Below are positions 51,801-59,353 of a stretch of DNA of 64,000 nt, in pieces. The notes below the pieces were generated by a model. It was not told the DNA's origin. It saw nothing but the letters and a program-made list of their open reading frames with translations, and ran no database searches. Origin of the DNA: UBA1723 sp045642085 (lineage in GTDB: Bacteria > Bacteroidota > Bacteroidia > Bacteroidales > Paludibacteraceae). The stretch is from contig JAZUIF010000043.1 of assembly GCA_045642085.1 (NCBI GenBank), positions 11,569 through 75,568 on the forward strand, in the 5' to 3' direction. Every line of letters begins with the position of its first letter. Within the stretch, counting starts at the first letter, position 1. Made by a program: the position numbers and the translations under genes.

Positions 51801-54769
51801 CATACAAAGTGCCATTCAACAAGTATTTTGCAGGCAAAAGCCACAAATTTGTAGCTGCTGAATTCATAATCATAAGACATCATGTATTGACAACAAGAAC
51901 AGTCTCAATCCAAAAGAAAGAGACTCAGATAAAAAATGAAATCGAGATACTTGAAATCGTTCGCAATATTGTTCCGGGAGAGAAACAGAGAGTAAAGATG
52001 AAGGTCAAGCCGACAAAAGACAGCTACGAAATTGCCGCAGTAATGGTAGACAAGAGCCTTCCTGAACTACCTCCACACTGGAATACACTTAGTCGATTCC
52101 GCACATATTTCAACCATATAGGGTCGAGAATCCCTTATTCATACCAACGTCATTGCGCGATATATAATTATATACAGAACGGATCGTTCAGTGATTTGCC
52201 TAGAATCAAATTTTTGTGGGATAATATAAATATTCCTTTAGGCTTGGATTGGATGATGGTAGAGAAAAGTGGCGTTACTCTTGCAGCTCCAAGAATGATG
52301 GCAAAAAACATGGCATTAAAAAGCATGGATGTAGAAGAGGCAGCTGAAGCAGAGTCTCGAGAATATGCAGTCAATTCGGACAATGCAATGCTTATGGATA
52401 ATACTGGCGTAGTAGAGTTGCAAGAGGATCCTGCTTCGGACGAGGACTCCGCAGCTGAAGATCTATCAAATATCAAAGTTCGAGAAAATTTCGTAGAGAC
52501 TGCATTCTTCTATCCTCAGTTGACAACAGCCGCAGACGGAACAGTAGAGTTTGAATATACCGCTCCGGATGCGTTGACAGCGTGGAGAATGATAGTGTTT
52601 GCTCACGACAAGAGAGTCAACAGCTGTATCACAAGCGAGGATTTGCAGACGAAGATGCCATTCGCAGTTAAAGCAAGTTTGCCACGATTCGTAAGAAAAG
52701 GTGATAAATGTACGTTGGCTACAACGATCACAAATAATGATGAAAACCAAAAGTCTGGAGATGTCGCCATATTCATCAAAGATGTTGCAACAGACAAGAC
52801 AATCACTCAACAAAGCCGCCAATTCACAGTTGCAGGCAACACATCAAAAGTAGAAGAATGGAGTTTCGACGTGCCAGCAGGAGTTGCAGCAATCGAGGTG
52901 AAGATGGTCGGCAAGAGCGGAACATTCTCCGACGGAGAGGTTCACCAGTTGCCAGTATTGCCTGATGGCACACATGTAGTGAAGAGTAAGTCGATGCATG
53001 TAAGAGGAGGAGAGACAAAAGATTTCTCTATCGACTACAACGAGAAAGAGATGAAAGATGCCGAGCTCACAGTCGAATATACAGACAATGCGGTATGGCA
53101 GGCACTAATGGCTCTACCGTCGGCAAAAGATGTGAAGTATGACTGCGCAACAGAGTACATCTCTACCCTATTCGTCAACCAAATGGCTCAACGTATCGCC
53201 AACCTATATCCAGAGATTAAAACTGTGATTGAAGAGTGGCAGAAAGAAGGCAATCACGCATCCTCACCTCTTGAGCAAAACCAAGAGTTGAAGGATGTGT
53301 TGATGCAGCAGACTCCATGGATGTATGAATCTAAGAACGAGAGCGAGCAGAGAGCAAAGATTGTTGAGCTATACGATAAAGACAGAATCGCCAAAGCCAA
53401 CAAAGAAGCCATCAGCAAACTGCAGAATCTTCAGCAGTCAGACGGAGGCTTCGCATGGTTTAACGGATTCAAGTCGAGCGAATATGTAACGGTCTCTATT
53501 GTCCGTCGTTTAGTGGAGATGCACGAATACGGAGTTTTGCCGAAGGATTGCGAGAAGATGCTTAAGAATGCGGTAAAATACATCGACAACGCATTGACGG
53601 AGGCATACGAAAATGAAATCAATAAAAAATATCATGCTGACAGAGAATGGATATTCGACGTCTTCAGAATAAGAATATCTTACGACAAGAATCTCGACAA
53701 CAACACCAAGAAGATTCTCGACTTTTACGTGAAGAAAGCCAATAAGGATATCAAGGAGATGACTCTATACGGCAAAGCATCATTCGCAATCGTATTGAAT
53801 ATGAAAGGCGACGTGAAAGATGCCCAATCCATCGTGGAATCTCTACGTCAGAGTGCAGTCAACACAGAAGAACTTGGCATGTATTGGCGAGCAAACCAAG
53901 ATAGTTGGGGTCGATATGGTAATGCCATCGCCACACACGCAATGCTGACAAAAGCATTTATGATGACAGGTTGCGACGCGAAGGAACTATCCGACCTTCG
54001 TTTCCATCTCATCACAAAGAAAGAGACAACTCAGTGGAATAATGACCAGAGCACACTTGCAGCCATCGATGCACTCGTGGGTGATCGTCAAAAAATGGAT
54101 ATAGGGGCAGGTTTCAAACCTGCCCGTGAAAATGAAGCAATAATAAAAATCGGAGGCAAGCAAGTCGACGCGAAGAGAACCTCAGGCGACGGTTATGTGA
54201 AGATTCACTACAACAAAGACAGCTTCACACCTGAGTTGTGCAATATCCACGTCGAGCAGCCACAAGGACAAGAAGGAATCGGAGGTATCTACATCTCTTA
54301 CGACGCTCCATACTCAGAGATCACAAGCGGAAAGAGCGGCATTGAGATCAAGAAAAAGATGTACAAAGTGGTGATTGCCAACGATGGCGACGACAATAAA
54401 GAGATGCTTCAGGAGATTAAGGAAGGAGAAAAACTTCAGAAGGGAGACAAAGTGAAGATTGTGATGACGCTAAGAAGCGACAGAGACATCGACTTTGTGC
54501 AGGTGCTCGACCTACGTGCAGCTTGTCTTGAGCCAGTCAGAAAACGACCAGGAATCGAATGGGCAGACGGCAAGATTTACTACCAGAGCATCACCGACAG
54601 CGAATACAGCATGTTCTTCGACCGTATCAGCAAAGGCACACGAGTATTCGAATACACACTGCATGTGACACAGAGTGGAGAATACACACAAGGAATCACA
54701 AAAGTCATCCCACACTACTGCCCTGCTTTTGGAGCTAATTCTGAAGGAGGAAAAGTATTGGTTAAATGA
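48887..54769 (+). CDS. Large bacterial alpha-2-macroglobulin-family protein, no thioester
   Basis: From the ATG at 48887 this is about 1960 residues with a signal peptide (about 1-22). A helical N-terminal region (to about 420) precedes macroglobulin-like beta domains (MG domains; YRPGQTVEGKVILTYLG near 600), the A2M core (FFYPQLTTAADGTVEFEY ... PDALTAWRMIVFAHDK near 1210) and an alpha/alpha-toroid complement-like domain (about 1400-1720). The position of the thioester (CxEQ) reads KYDCATEYIS, so the Cys-Gln bond is absent, as in MagD-type and many Bacteroidota members. These proteins trap host or predator proteases or act in envelope maintenance. A palindromic repeat is inserted in frame near residue 1740. 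The stop codon TGA lies inside a heptamer array. LysE follows. Confidence 0.85.
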   Translation: MRNFKLIITFLFSIISTSIMGNNTDYNAKWSKVDSLMNKPLLKDAQKKVDEIRTIAQKDHDDLNTLKCDIYDYAIDLGCEYNITSKNTFKPNNSVREEAEDIIIKHYKKVSAFHDAVESPVEKACSELFMAKMVNYFIQVMKRHPGTVSAVKKDADKKYTAEDFRELSFEALRGIVRNHVDNIVKNKELLLSTPSEKYISLFVNDNANANVNKECRPSVFDAMLPSLISFYYEDFVFEGLAKSFYLPIHIVHKELLRKDFLNSLFADVISHHNNRNEYSSALSAELSRLQYLEMSYDYIEDEIKITTLDSLIKQYDGKTSCVVNAVVKKQEIMCRCITRTNNINAPEIALYPKQIINEAEKYKNLYPTHSGITQLDKNIAWLKKPEASISAESTNIGKGKDVIINISYANIDTMYAEIYRIDMPAVEIMKSENKKMLAKAKLVEKKQFELTPSNYNIKSKTKINIGNSYDYGKYFVFFSDKKQISKTKNEYVTFNVTEMSLLDVNSIGDKRNVFVIDGESGHPIKDANVDRYRYTNKDYILKESVKSSAVGKAAITLPDKHQYNLHAHKGSDSYGQWLEVNKDVYPTQKSYYQTKIMTDRSTYRPGQTVEGKVILTYLGKNEDKVAANKQIKLTFRDANYETIGEKDVTTNEFGSASFKFDIPTDRMNGGFIINSIYKEGNDRVHESHYIMVESYKLPVAKANVDIKNGSSIMLGSKLELEGEVKTFTGEAVGGTSVKYRFENDGHVLFSGETTCGNDGKFSFASDYAITKELANSVSINIEAILPSGETVTASKFVHLNGQSVTGNINGLSSIEIEKHTTLTIPVNIINAEHYNRDAEAVIVVATKEDKEKNVPSKTLLSKNIKGNGNLKEDFDISTFAPAYYKILLKTLSGEVIDSQEILVYDKDSQSLPVGINETLWIPTNHVECSSEKDAEFLIGSPEKDANVLVVVRDEKGNILSDEWFDISNEQKTYKVPFNKYFAGKSHKFVAAEFIIIRHHVLTTRTVSIQKKETQIKNEIEILEIVRNIVPGEKQRVKMKVKPTKDSYEIAAVMVDKSLPELPPHWNTLSRFRTYFNHIGSRIPYSYQRHCAIYNYIQNGSFSDLPRIKFLWDNINIPLGLDWMMVEKSGVTLAAPRMMAKNMALKSMDVEEAAEAESREYAVNSDNAMLMDNTGVVELQEDPASDEDSAAEDLSNIKVRENFVETAFFYPQLTTAADGTVEFEYTAPDALTAWRMIVFAHDKRVNSCITSEDLQTKMPFAVKASLPRFVRKGDKCTLATTITNNDENQKSGDVAIFIKDVATDKTITQQSRQFTVAGNTSKVEEWSFDVPAGVAAIEVKMVGKSGTFSDGEVHQLPVLPDGTHVVKSKSMHVRGGETKDFSIDYNEKEMKDAELTVEYTDNAVWQALMALPSAKDVKYDCATEYISTLFVNQMAQRIANLYPEIKTVIEEWQKEGNHASSPLEQNQELKDVLMQQTPWMYESKNESEQRAKIVELYDKDRIAKANKEAISKLQNLQQSDGGFAWFNGFKSSEYVTVSIVRRLVEMHEYGVLPKDCEKMLKNAVKYIDNALTEAYENEINKKYHADREWIFDVFRIRISYDKNLDNNTKKILDFYVKKANKDIKEMTLYGKASFAIVLNMKGDVKDAQSIVESLRQSAVNTEELGMYWRANQDSWGRYGNAIATHAMLTKAFMMTGCDAKELSDLRFHLITKKETTQWNNDQSTLAAIDALVGDRQKMDIGAGFKPARENEAIIKIGGKQVDAKRTSGDGYVKIHYNKDSFTPELCNIHVEQPQGQEGIGGIYISYDAPYSEITSGKSGIEIKKKMYKVVIANDGDDNKEMLQEIKEGEKLQKGDKVKIVMTLRSDRDIDFVQVLDLRAACLEPVRKRPGIEWADGKIYYQSITDSEYSMFFDRISKGTRVFEYTLHVTQSGEYTQGITKVIPHYCPAFGANSEGGKVLVK
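54105..54125 (+). repeat. Palindromic repeat inserted in frame in the alpha-2-macroglobulin gene
   Basis: The same 21-nt palindrome as at 12607 and 32474, here within codons reading IGAGFKPARE. It keeps the reading frame and adds no stop codon. Confidence 0.85.
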
Positions 54770-54840
54770 TGAATGCTAAATGCGGAATGCTAAATTAAAT
54801 TTCGCATTCCGCATTCATAATTCCGCATTTTTCATTATCT
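54764..54840 (+). repeat. Heptamer array containing the alpha-2-macroglobulin stop codon
   Basis: Eleven 7-nt units. The first (AAATGAT) contains the native TGA; the array continues as GAATGCT, AAATGCG, then switches to the complementary-type ATTCCGC and ATTCATA, and ends at the LysE promoter. The two halves form an inverted repeat (GGAATGC/GCATTCC). Confidence 0.8.
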
Positions 54841-54843
54841 TTG
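54836..54843 (+). promoter_or_regulatory. -7 box of the LysE gene
   Basis: TATCTTTG overlaps the end of the heptamer array and an alternative TTG start (54841). The real start is the ATG at 54859, so the leader is very short. Confidence 0.6.
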
Positions 54844-54858
54844 CCATTATTTGCGAAT

Positions 54859-55494
54859 ATGTTGTACACACTGATAAAAGGCATGATCATAGGAGTAGTC
54901 GTATCGGCCCCTGTAGGACCGATCGGTGTGTTGTGTCTTCAGCGTACACTAAACAGAGGAAAAGCCCACGGTTTTGCCACAGGATTCGGAGCCATGCTAT
55001 CGGACATGATCTATGCGTTGATTGCAGGATTTTCAATGTCGATGGTGATCGGATTCATTGAAGATCACAAGTTTGCGCTTGAGATTATAGGAAGCATAGT
55101 GGTGTTCTTTTTTGGTTTGCACACATACAGAGACAACCCTGTCGCCAAGTTGAAAAACATGGAGACGAACAAAGGAAGTGTAGTACAAGATTTTCTTTCG
55201 TCGTTCGGACTAACCATCACTAATCCACTTGTGGTGTTCCTTTTCATCGGCGTATTCTCAAGATTTTCATTTTTGACAAGCGACGCTAGCACACTACAAA
55301 ATGTGCTTTGCATCTCATCCATATTGGTCGGAGCGTTGGTTTGGTGGCTGTTAATTGTGAACGTAGCCGACATTTTCCGTAGTCGCTTTAATTTACGTGG
55401 ATTAGTGATTTTAAACAAGTTGACGGGTTCCGTCCTAATGATTCTTTCTGCCTGCACATTGATTTATACAATCGTATCGGAGATCGTAGGATAA
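54859..55494 (+). CDS. LysE-family translocator
   Basis: A 211-residue inner-membrane protein with six hydrophobic segments. It carries the family opening IIGVVVSAPVGPIGVLCLQRTLNRG (segment 1), the Asp in GAMLSDMIYALIA, LTITNPLVVFLFIGVF and LVGALVWWLLIV. LysE-family proteins export amino acids or related small molecules by antiport; the substrate here is not known. The gene has its own -7 box behind the heptamer array of the upstream gene. Confidence 0.85.
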   Translation: MLYTLIKGMIIGVVVSAPVGPIGVLCLQRTLNRGKAHGFATGFGAMLSDMIYALIAGFSMSMVIGFIEDHKFALEIIGSIVVFFFGLHTYRDNPVAKLKNMETNKGSVVQDFLSSFGLTITNPLVVFLFIGVFSRFSFLTSDASTLQNVLCISSILVGALVWWLLIVNVADIFRSRFNLRGLVILNKLTGSVLMILSACTLIYTIVSEIVG

Positions 55495-55532
55495 CGTTCT
55501 ACATTTAGTCATAGTAACAAGAAAACAAAAAA

Positions 55533-55955
55533 ATGAAAAAAGAGGAAATAATAGCAAACAATATCGATTCATCATTTATAGCAGAAGTCAAAAAAATTGT
55601 TGAACAAGGTCGTCAGCAAGCTTATGCGTCTGTGAGCAAATTAATGATTGAGACTTACTGGAAGATTGGAGAACGTATTGTATTACAAGAACAAAAAGGA
55701 GCAAACCGTGCAGAGTATGGAGCACAAATCATCTCAAAACTATCAGAAGAGTTGACGCGAGTTTACGGCAAAGGATTCAGTGGCAGATACTTGAGAGCAT
55801 TTAGACAATTTTATCTTGTTGTTCCTGATTTGGAGATTTGGAAATCACGATTTCCAAATCTTACTTGGACACACATTCTTAAGACATTACGCTGTGACGA
55901 TCCTACCGCTATACGATGGTATTTATCAACTGCATCACAAGAGACAATTACATAG
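55533..55955 (+). pseudogene. DUF1016 (YhcG-type) N-terminal fragment
   Basis: The 140 residues match only the N-terminal DUF1016_N domain: IAEVKKIVEQGRQQAYASVS, WKIGERIVLQEQKGANRAEYG, LSEELTRVYGKGFSGRYLR, PNLTWTHI, ending RWYLSTASQETIT. Full-length YhcG-like proteins have a further 170-200 residues carrying a PD-(D/E)XK nuclease-like domain; here the frame stops at TAG and the bases that follow (55956-56011) do not resume it in any frame I examined. It is probably a remnant of a mobile or defence-linked gene, although a free-standing N-terminal domain cannot be excluded. Confidence 0.72.
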
Positions 55956-56011
55956 CAGTCATCTCAAACAGGGATTGTCAAGGGAACCAGGTAACACAAT
56001 AATATGAATTT

Positions 56012-56929
56012 ATGTCAAAAAAATCAATAATCATTTCTATAGGCGTTGGTTTATTTTTATGGTTAATCACAGCCAAACTTTGGGTAGGACTTATGAGTGC
56101 CGCATTTCTTGTCGCTCTATTTATAAGTTCGGACTTTATTACTAATCAAACAGGACAAAAAGATAACAACGAATACGAATTTTCAAAAAAAGATGAAGAG
56201 CTCTACAAGTATACTCTTTTGGTGTTGATGGCGGAAGTGATGAAAAGCGACGGCAAACTGAAATCCAGAGAATTGGATGCAGTCAAGGCCTCAATCCGAC
56301 GACATTACAAAAAAGAAAATGAGCAGAAAAAAGCCCTTAAAGATTTCCAGAAGATCCTAAACAATTGTTATAACATAAAAAATATCTGCGACGAAATCAA
56401 TGACAAACTTGACGACGTCGCTGTGACAGAACTTTTCATGGAGATACTCGCTGTCGCTTACGCAGATGACGACTTCAACAAGGACGAAAAGAACGAGATA
56501 AAAGCAATCAGAGATTATTTGGGCATCTCGACACAAGAATACCAGAGAATCTACTCTCTTTTCATGAAGAAACGTCAAAAGGGATATTATAAAACGAAAA
56601 CGAAGACGAAAACAAATACAGATTCACAACATAAGCAAAATTATAATTATAGCCAAAGTAGCAACCAAAGCTACAAACAAAAATCTGAGGAGTACAGCGA
56701 TAGTGAAAAATATACAACTATCGAAGAACAAGAGGCTTACAACATTCTTGGGGTAGGCTGCAACGCTTCTGACGATGAGATCAAAAAAGCCTATCGAGCT
56801 TTGGCGGTGAAGTACCATCCCGACAGAGTAGCAAGATTGGGAGACGAGGCTATACGCCAGGCTACTGAGTCGATGAAAGAGATCAATAACGCTTGGGATT
56901 TTGTGAAAGAATCGAGAGGAATCAGGTAA
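56012..56929 (+). CDS. DjlA-like membrane protein: TerB domain plus J domain
   Basis: The 305-residue protein has two closely spaced N-terminal hydrophobic segments (about 5-45), a TerB-like acidic helical domain (about 60-190: EVMKSDGKLKSRELDAVK, AVAYADDDFNKDEKNEI), a Lys/Thr/Ser/Gln linker, and a C-terminal J domain (about 240-305) with AYNILGVGCNASDDEIKKAY and HPD in VKYHPDRVAR. This is the classical DjlA layout: a DnaK co-chaperone tethered at the inner membrane and sensing via TerB. The stop codon lies in the heptamer array that follows. Confidence 0.85.
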   Translation: MSKKSIIISIGVGLFLWLITAKLWVGLMSAAFLVALFISSDFITNQTGQKDNNEYEFSKKDEELYKYTLLVLMAEVMKSDGKLKSRELDAVKASIRRHYKKENEQKKALKDFQKILNNCYNIKNICDEINDKLDDVAVTELFMEILAVAYADDDFNKDEKNEIKAIRDYLGISTQEYQRIYSLFMKKRQKGYYKTKTKTKTNTDSQHKQNYNYSQSSNQSYKQKSEEYSDSEKYTTIEEQEAYNILGVGCNASDDEIKKAYRALAVKYHPDRVARLGDEAIRQATESMKEINNAWDFVKESRGIR

Positions 56930-57007
56930 TAGGTTAGGGACTAAGGGTTAGAGGTTAGGGACTAAGGGTTAGGGGTTAGAGGATAGAGGTTAGAGGTTAG
57001 GGGTAAT
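56924..57007 (+). repeat. G-rich heptamer array containing the DjlA-like stop codon
   Basis: Twelve 7-nt units (AGGTTAG, GGACTAA, GGGTTAG and variants). The first unit, AGGTAAT, holds the native stop TAA (56927-56929). It resembles eukaryotic telomere sequence by chance; the period is 7, not 6. Confidence 0.82.
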
Positions 57008-57102
57008 TATCTTTTATTCAACTTCATAATTTCAAAAGTTAAATTAGCTTAATTAGTTTTACTTTTTAGTTCTTAGCCAAAATAAAAGGTTCGCATTTTC
57101 AG

Positions 57103-57110
57103 TAACTTTG
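57103..57110 (+). promoter_or_regulatory. -7 box of the Ig-like secreted gene
   Basis: TAACTTTG, 33 nt before the ATG; no convincing -33 element. Confidence 0.55.
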
Positions 57111-57142
57111 CAAAAACTTTCGTAATAATCCACAAAAGCATT

Positions 57143-59251
57143 ATGAATAACAAAACGATTCTTAAAAGACTATTTTTTGTAGCATTTACAATTTTAGTGT
57201 CCAATATTTCCATGGCACAAAACGACGACTTGGGTACAAGCCAAGACCAACCGTTTCCAGAATGCACTACACCTAAAAAACTTAAGATTAAAGTAGACGG
57301 CAAGCATGCGTATAGTCAGAAGATCAACAATAAACCATTATATGAATTGTGTTATGGAGAGGAATTGACATTGTCACAAAGTGAAGATATCACTCCAGAT
57401 CAGACAGAGTGGGCTTCCCCTGATTTTGCGGGATATGCAATCAAATGGTTTGAAGGTGTTGAATCAACTCGTTTGTTAAATATGTCTAATGCACAAGTCG
57501 TATTGAATGGTAAGGTAAATGAACATACCATCACATATGACGATTCTTATATTGGAGTAGACGAATTACCGGTTGTGCTTTATGCGGTTGACGCTTTATA
57601 TCTTGATGGATCATGTAAAACTAGTGACACCGTCTACATCAAGTTCAATCCAGTTCCAACAGCAAAGTACAGAGATGATCATCCTGAGTTTTGTGAGGGG
57701 AAAGCTGCCGGAGCTGTTTCGTTGGATTTTGTAGGCGGAGCAGAGTCCGACTATAAGATATTATGGTATAGTGGAACAGACATCGCCACAGGATCCTCTA
57801 TAGGAGTAGATCTAGGTGTTGATTTCTTTGAAGGACTTAATGGAACAGAGAACGGAGGCTTCCATGAATTTGTGTACAAGTTGATAGACAAGGAGACAGG
57901 ATGTGAAAGTGAAGAGCAAAGTTACACTGTAACAGTGTATCCAGCTCCAGAGGCACCAGAAGAGGAGACTATTGAGTACACAATTAACGGAGACCAAAGG
58001 TGGTTAATCGCAGGTGAGAAATTCCTCCAGACTTTGAACTCTGCGTATGAGCTAGTGTGGTTTCAAAACCAAACTGACCCAGATTCTAGAGGAAGTATAG
58101 ACGGTGAGACTGTCGACAGGACACAGGAGGGAGAGAAGACAGTCTACATCGCATATAAGGATGGCGAGTGCTACAGTGAGAGAGTTCCGGTGTTGGTCAA
58201 GGTGTTGAGTGTGCCTGTCCCTGGAGTAAAAGACGTGGATTTATGTAAGGATGGCACGTTCGACCCTATGGATGGAATCGCAGTAACTGACGATCCGGAT
58301 TATGAGCTTATATGGTTCGTCGATGGATCCGACACTACAGGCAAGGCTCTTACAACACCCCCAACAAATGCTGTGGATGTGACAACACCAGGTCAGTATA
58401 CACTATATGTTGCGCAGAGAATGAAAACATCTCCATACGCGCAGAGCGATGTAGTGTCATTTGACGTAATAGTGTATGGAGTAATGGCTCCAGTGGACGC
58501 GAGCAGGCACGAGTACTGTGCACATGAAATGGCAGAAGAGTTAAAGGCAGTGCGTGTCACTGACGAAAAGAACTATTTCTACTCGGATGAGATCGTATTC
58601 GTGTCTGGAGCAACCGAGTATGAGGCAGTCACACCAGATACAAGGGTGAATTCAACCATGACTTATGATTACGAGGCATACCAGACTTACACAGCCCCTA
58701 TATCAGGCAATGTATGTAAGGGAACATCAATACCTATCTCGGTTGACGTGTACTATGTGTCAGAACCGACAGGACAGAAGCGCGTAAACTACACACAGGC
58801 TGAGGGAGTTTCAGGATTCGTCACAATACCAGTAAAGAATCCTCAGGCAATCAACGATATAACAGATCCGGGATACACTTTGCTATGGGCAAAGAACGCC
58901 ACAACATCGGCATGGTGCGATGCTGCAAACGCATGGTGCGATGAAGCAAAACCAACGTATGACGCGTTGGCGCTGCCAGGCTCGGTACAGAAACAGACTC
59001 GATATGCAAAATGGAAGCAGGAGGTGGTTTCAGGCAAGTTCTGTGAGAGCAAGCCTGTGGAGGTAGAGATCACAATCAGTTCACAATCTGGAATTGAAGA
59101 TATTATCTCTAACGATGTTGATGCTATTGTTAACGTCTACACAATCTCAGGAGCATTGGTAAAGAGCAATGTCAAGAGATCTGAGGCATTGAATGGTTTG
59201 GCAAACGGAGCCTATGTTATAGGAGGACAGAAAGTGGTGGTAAACAAATAA
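57143..59251 (+). CDS. Large secreted protein with Ig-like repeats and sorting domain
   Basis: The 702-residue protein has a signal peptide (1-25, SMAQ) and about five beta-sandwich repeats of about 100 residues with a CYGEE/CEGKAAG/CKDG-type start and a YELxWF(Q/V) strand in the middle (Ig-like, PKD/SprB-like surface-protein repeats). A short C-terminal region follows (about 655-702, VNVYTISGALVKSNVK ... GLANGAYVI) that resembles a T9SS sorting domain without PNPxS. Repeats of this style occur in adhesins and large surface proteins of the Bacteroidota. It could be a surface adhesin or matrix component. Confidence 0.7.
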   Translation: MNNKTILKRLFFVAFTILVSNISMAQNDDLGTSQDQPFPECTTPKKLKIKVDGKHAYSQKINNKPLYELCYGEELTLSQSEDITPDQTEWASPDFAGYAIKWFEGVESTRLLNMSNAQVVLNGKVNEHTITYDDSYIGVDELPVVLYAVDALYLDGSCKTSDTVYIKFNPVPTAKYRDDHPEFCEGKAAGAVSLDFVGGAESDYKILWYSGTDIATGSSIGVDLGVDFFEGLNGTENGGFHEFVYKLIDKETGCESEEQSYTVTVYPAPEAPEEETIEYTINGDQRWLIAGEKFLQTLNSAYELVWFQNQTDPDSRGSIDGETVDRTQEGEKTVYIAYKDGECYSERVPVLVKVLSVPVPGVKDVDLCKDGTFDPMDGIAVTDDPDYELIWFVDGSDTTGKALTTPPTNAVDVTTPGQYTLYVAQRMKTSPYAQSDVVSFDVIVYGVMAPVDASRHEYCAHEMAEELKAVRVTDEKNYFYSDEIVFVSGATEYEAVTPDTRVNSTMTYDYEAYQTYTAPISGNVCKGTSIPISVDVYYVSEPTGQKRVNYTQAEGVSGFVTIPVKNPQAINDITDPGYTLLWAKNATTSAWCDAANAWCDEAKPTYDALALPGSVQKQTRYAKWKQEVVSGKFCESKPVEVEITISSQSGIEDIISNDVDAIVNVYTISGALVKSNVKRSEALNGLANGAYVIGGQKVVVNK

Positions 59252-59280
59252 AGTTCGCTAAACATTCAATTCTTATAATC

Positions 59281-59321
59281 AAAGGTCCATTCCACAAAAC
59301 ACAGTGGAATGGACCTTTTTT
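59281..59321. terminator. Strong terminator between convergent genes
   Basis: A perfect 15-bp stem (AAAGGTCCATTCCAC with GTGGAATGGACCTTT) and an 8-nt loop, then TTTTTT on the plus strand. Confidence 0.92.
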
Positions 59322-59353
59322 ACTTATAGACTTATTTTTTGTCAAGGGGAGTC

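Noticed and set aside
56924..57007. Telomere-like TTAGGG repeats (linear replicon end)
   Set aside because: The period is 7 and the array sits between two ordinary genes; it belongs to the heptamer arrays seen at other stop codons.
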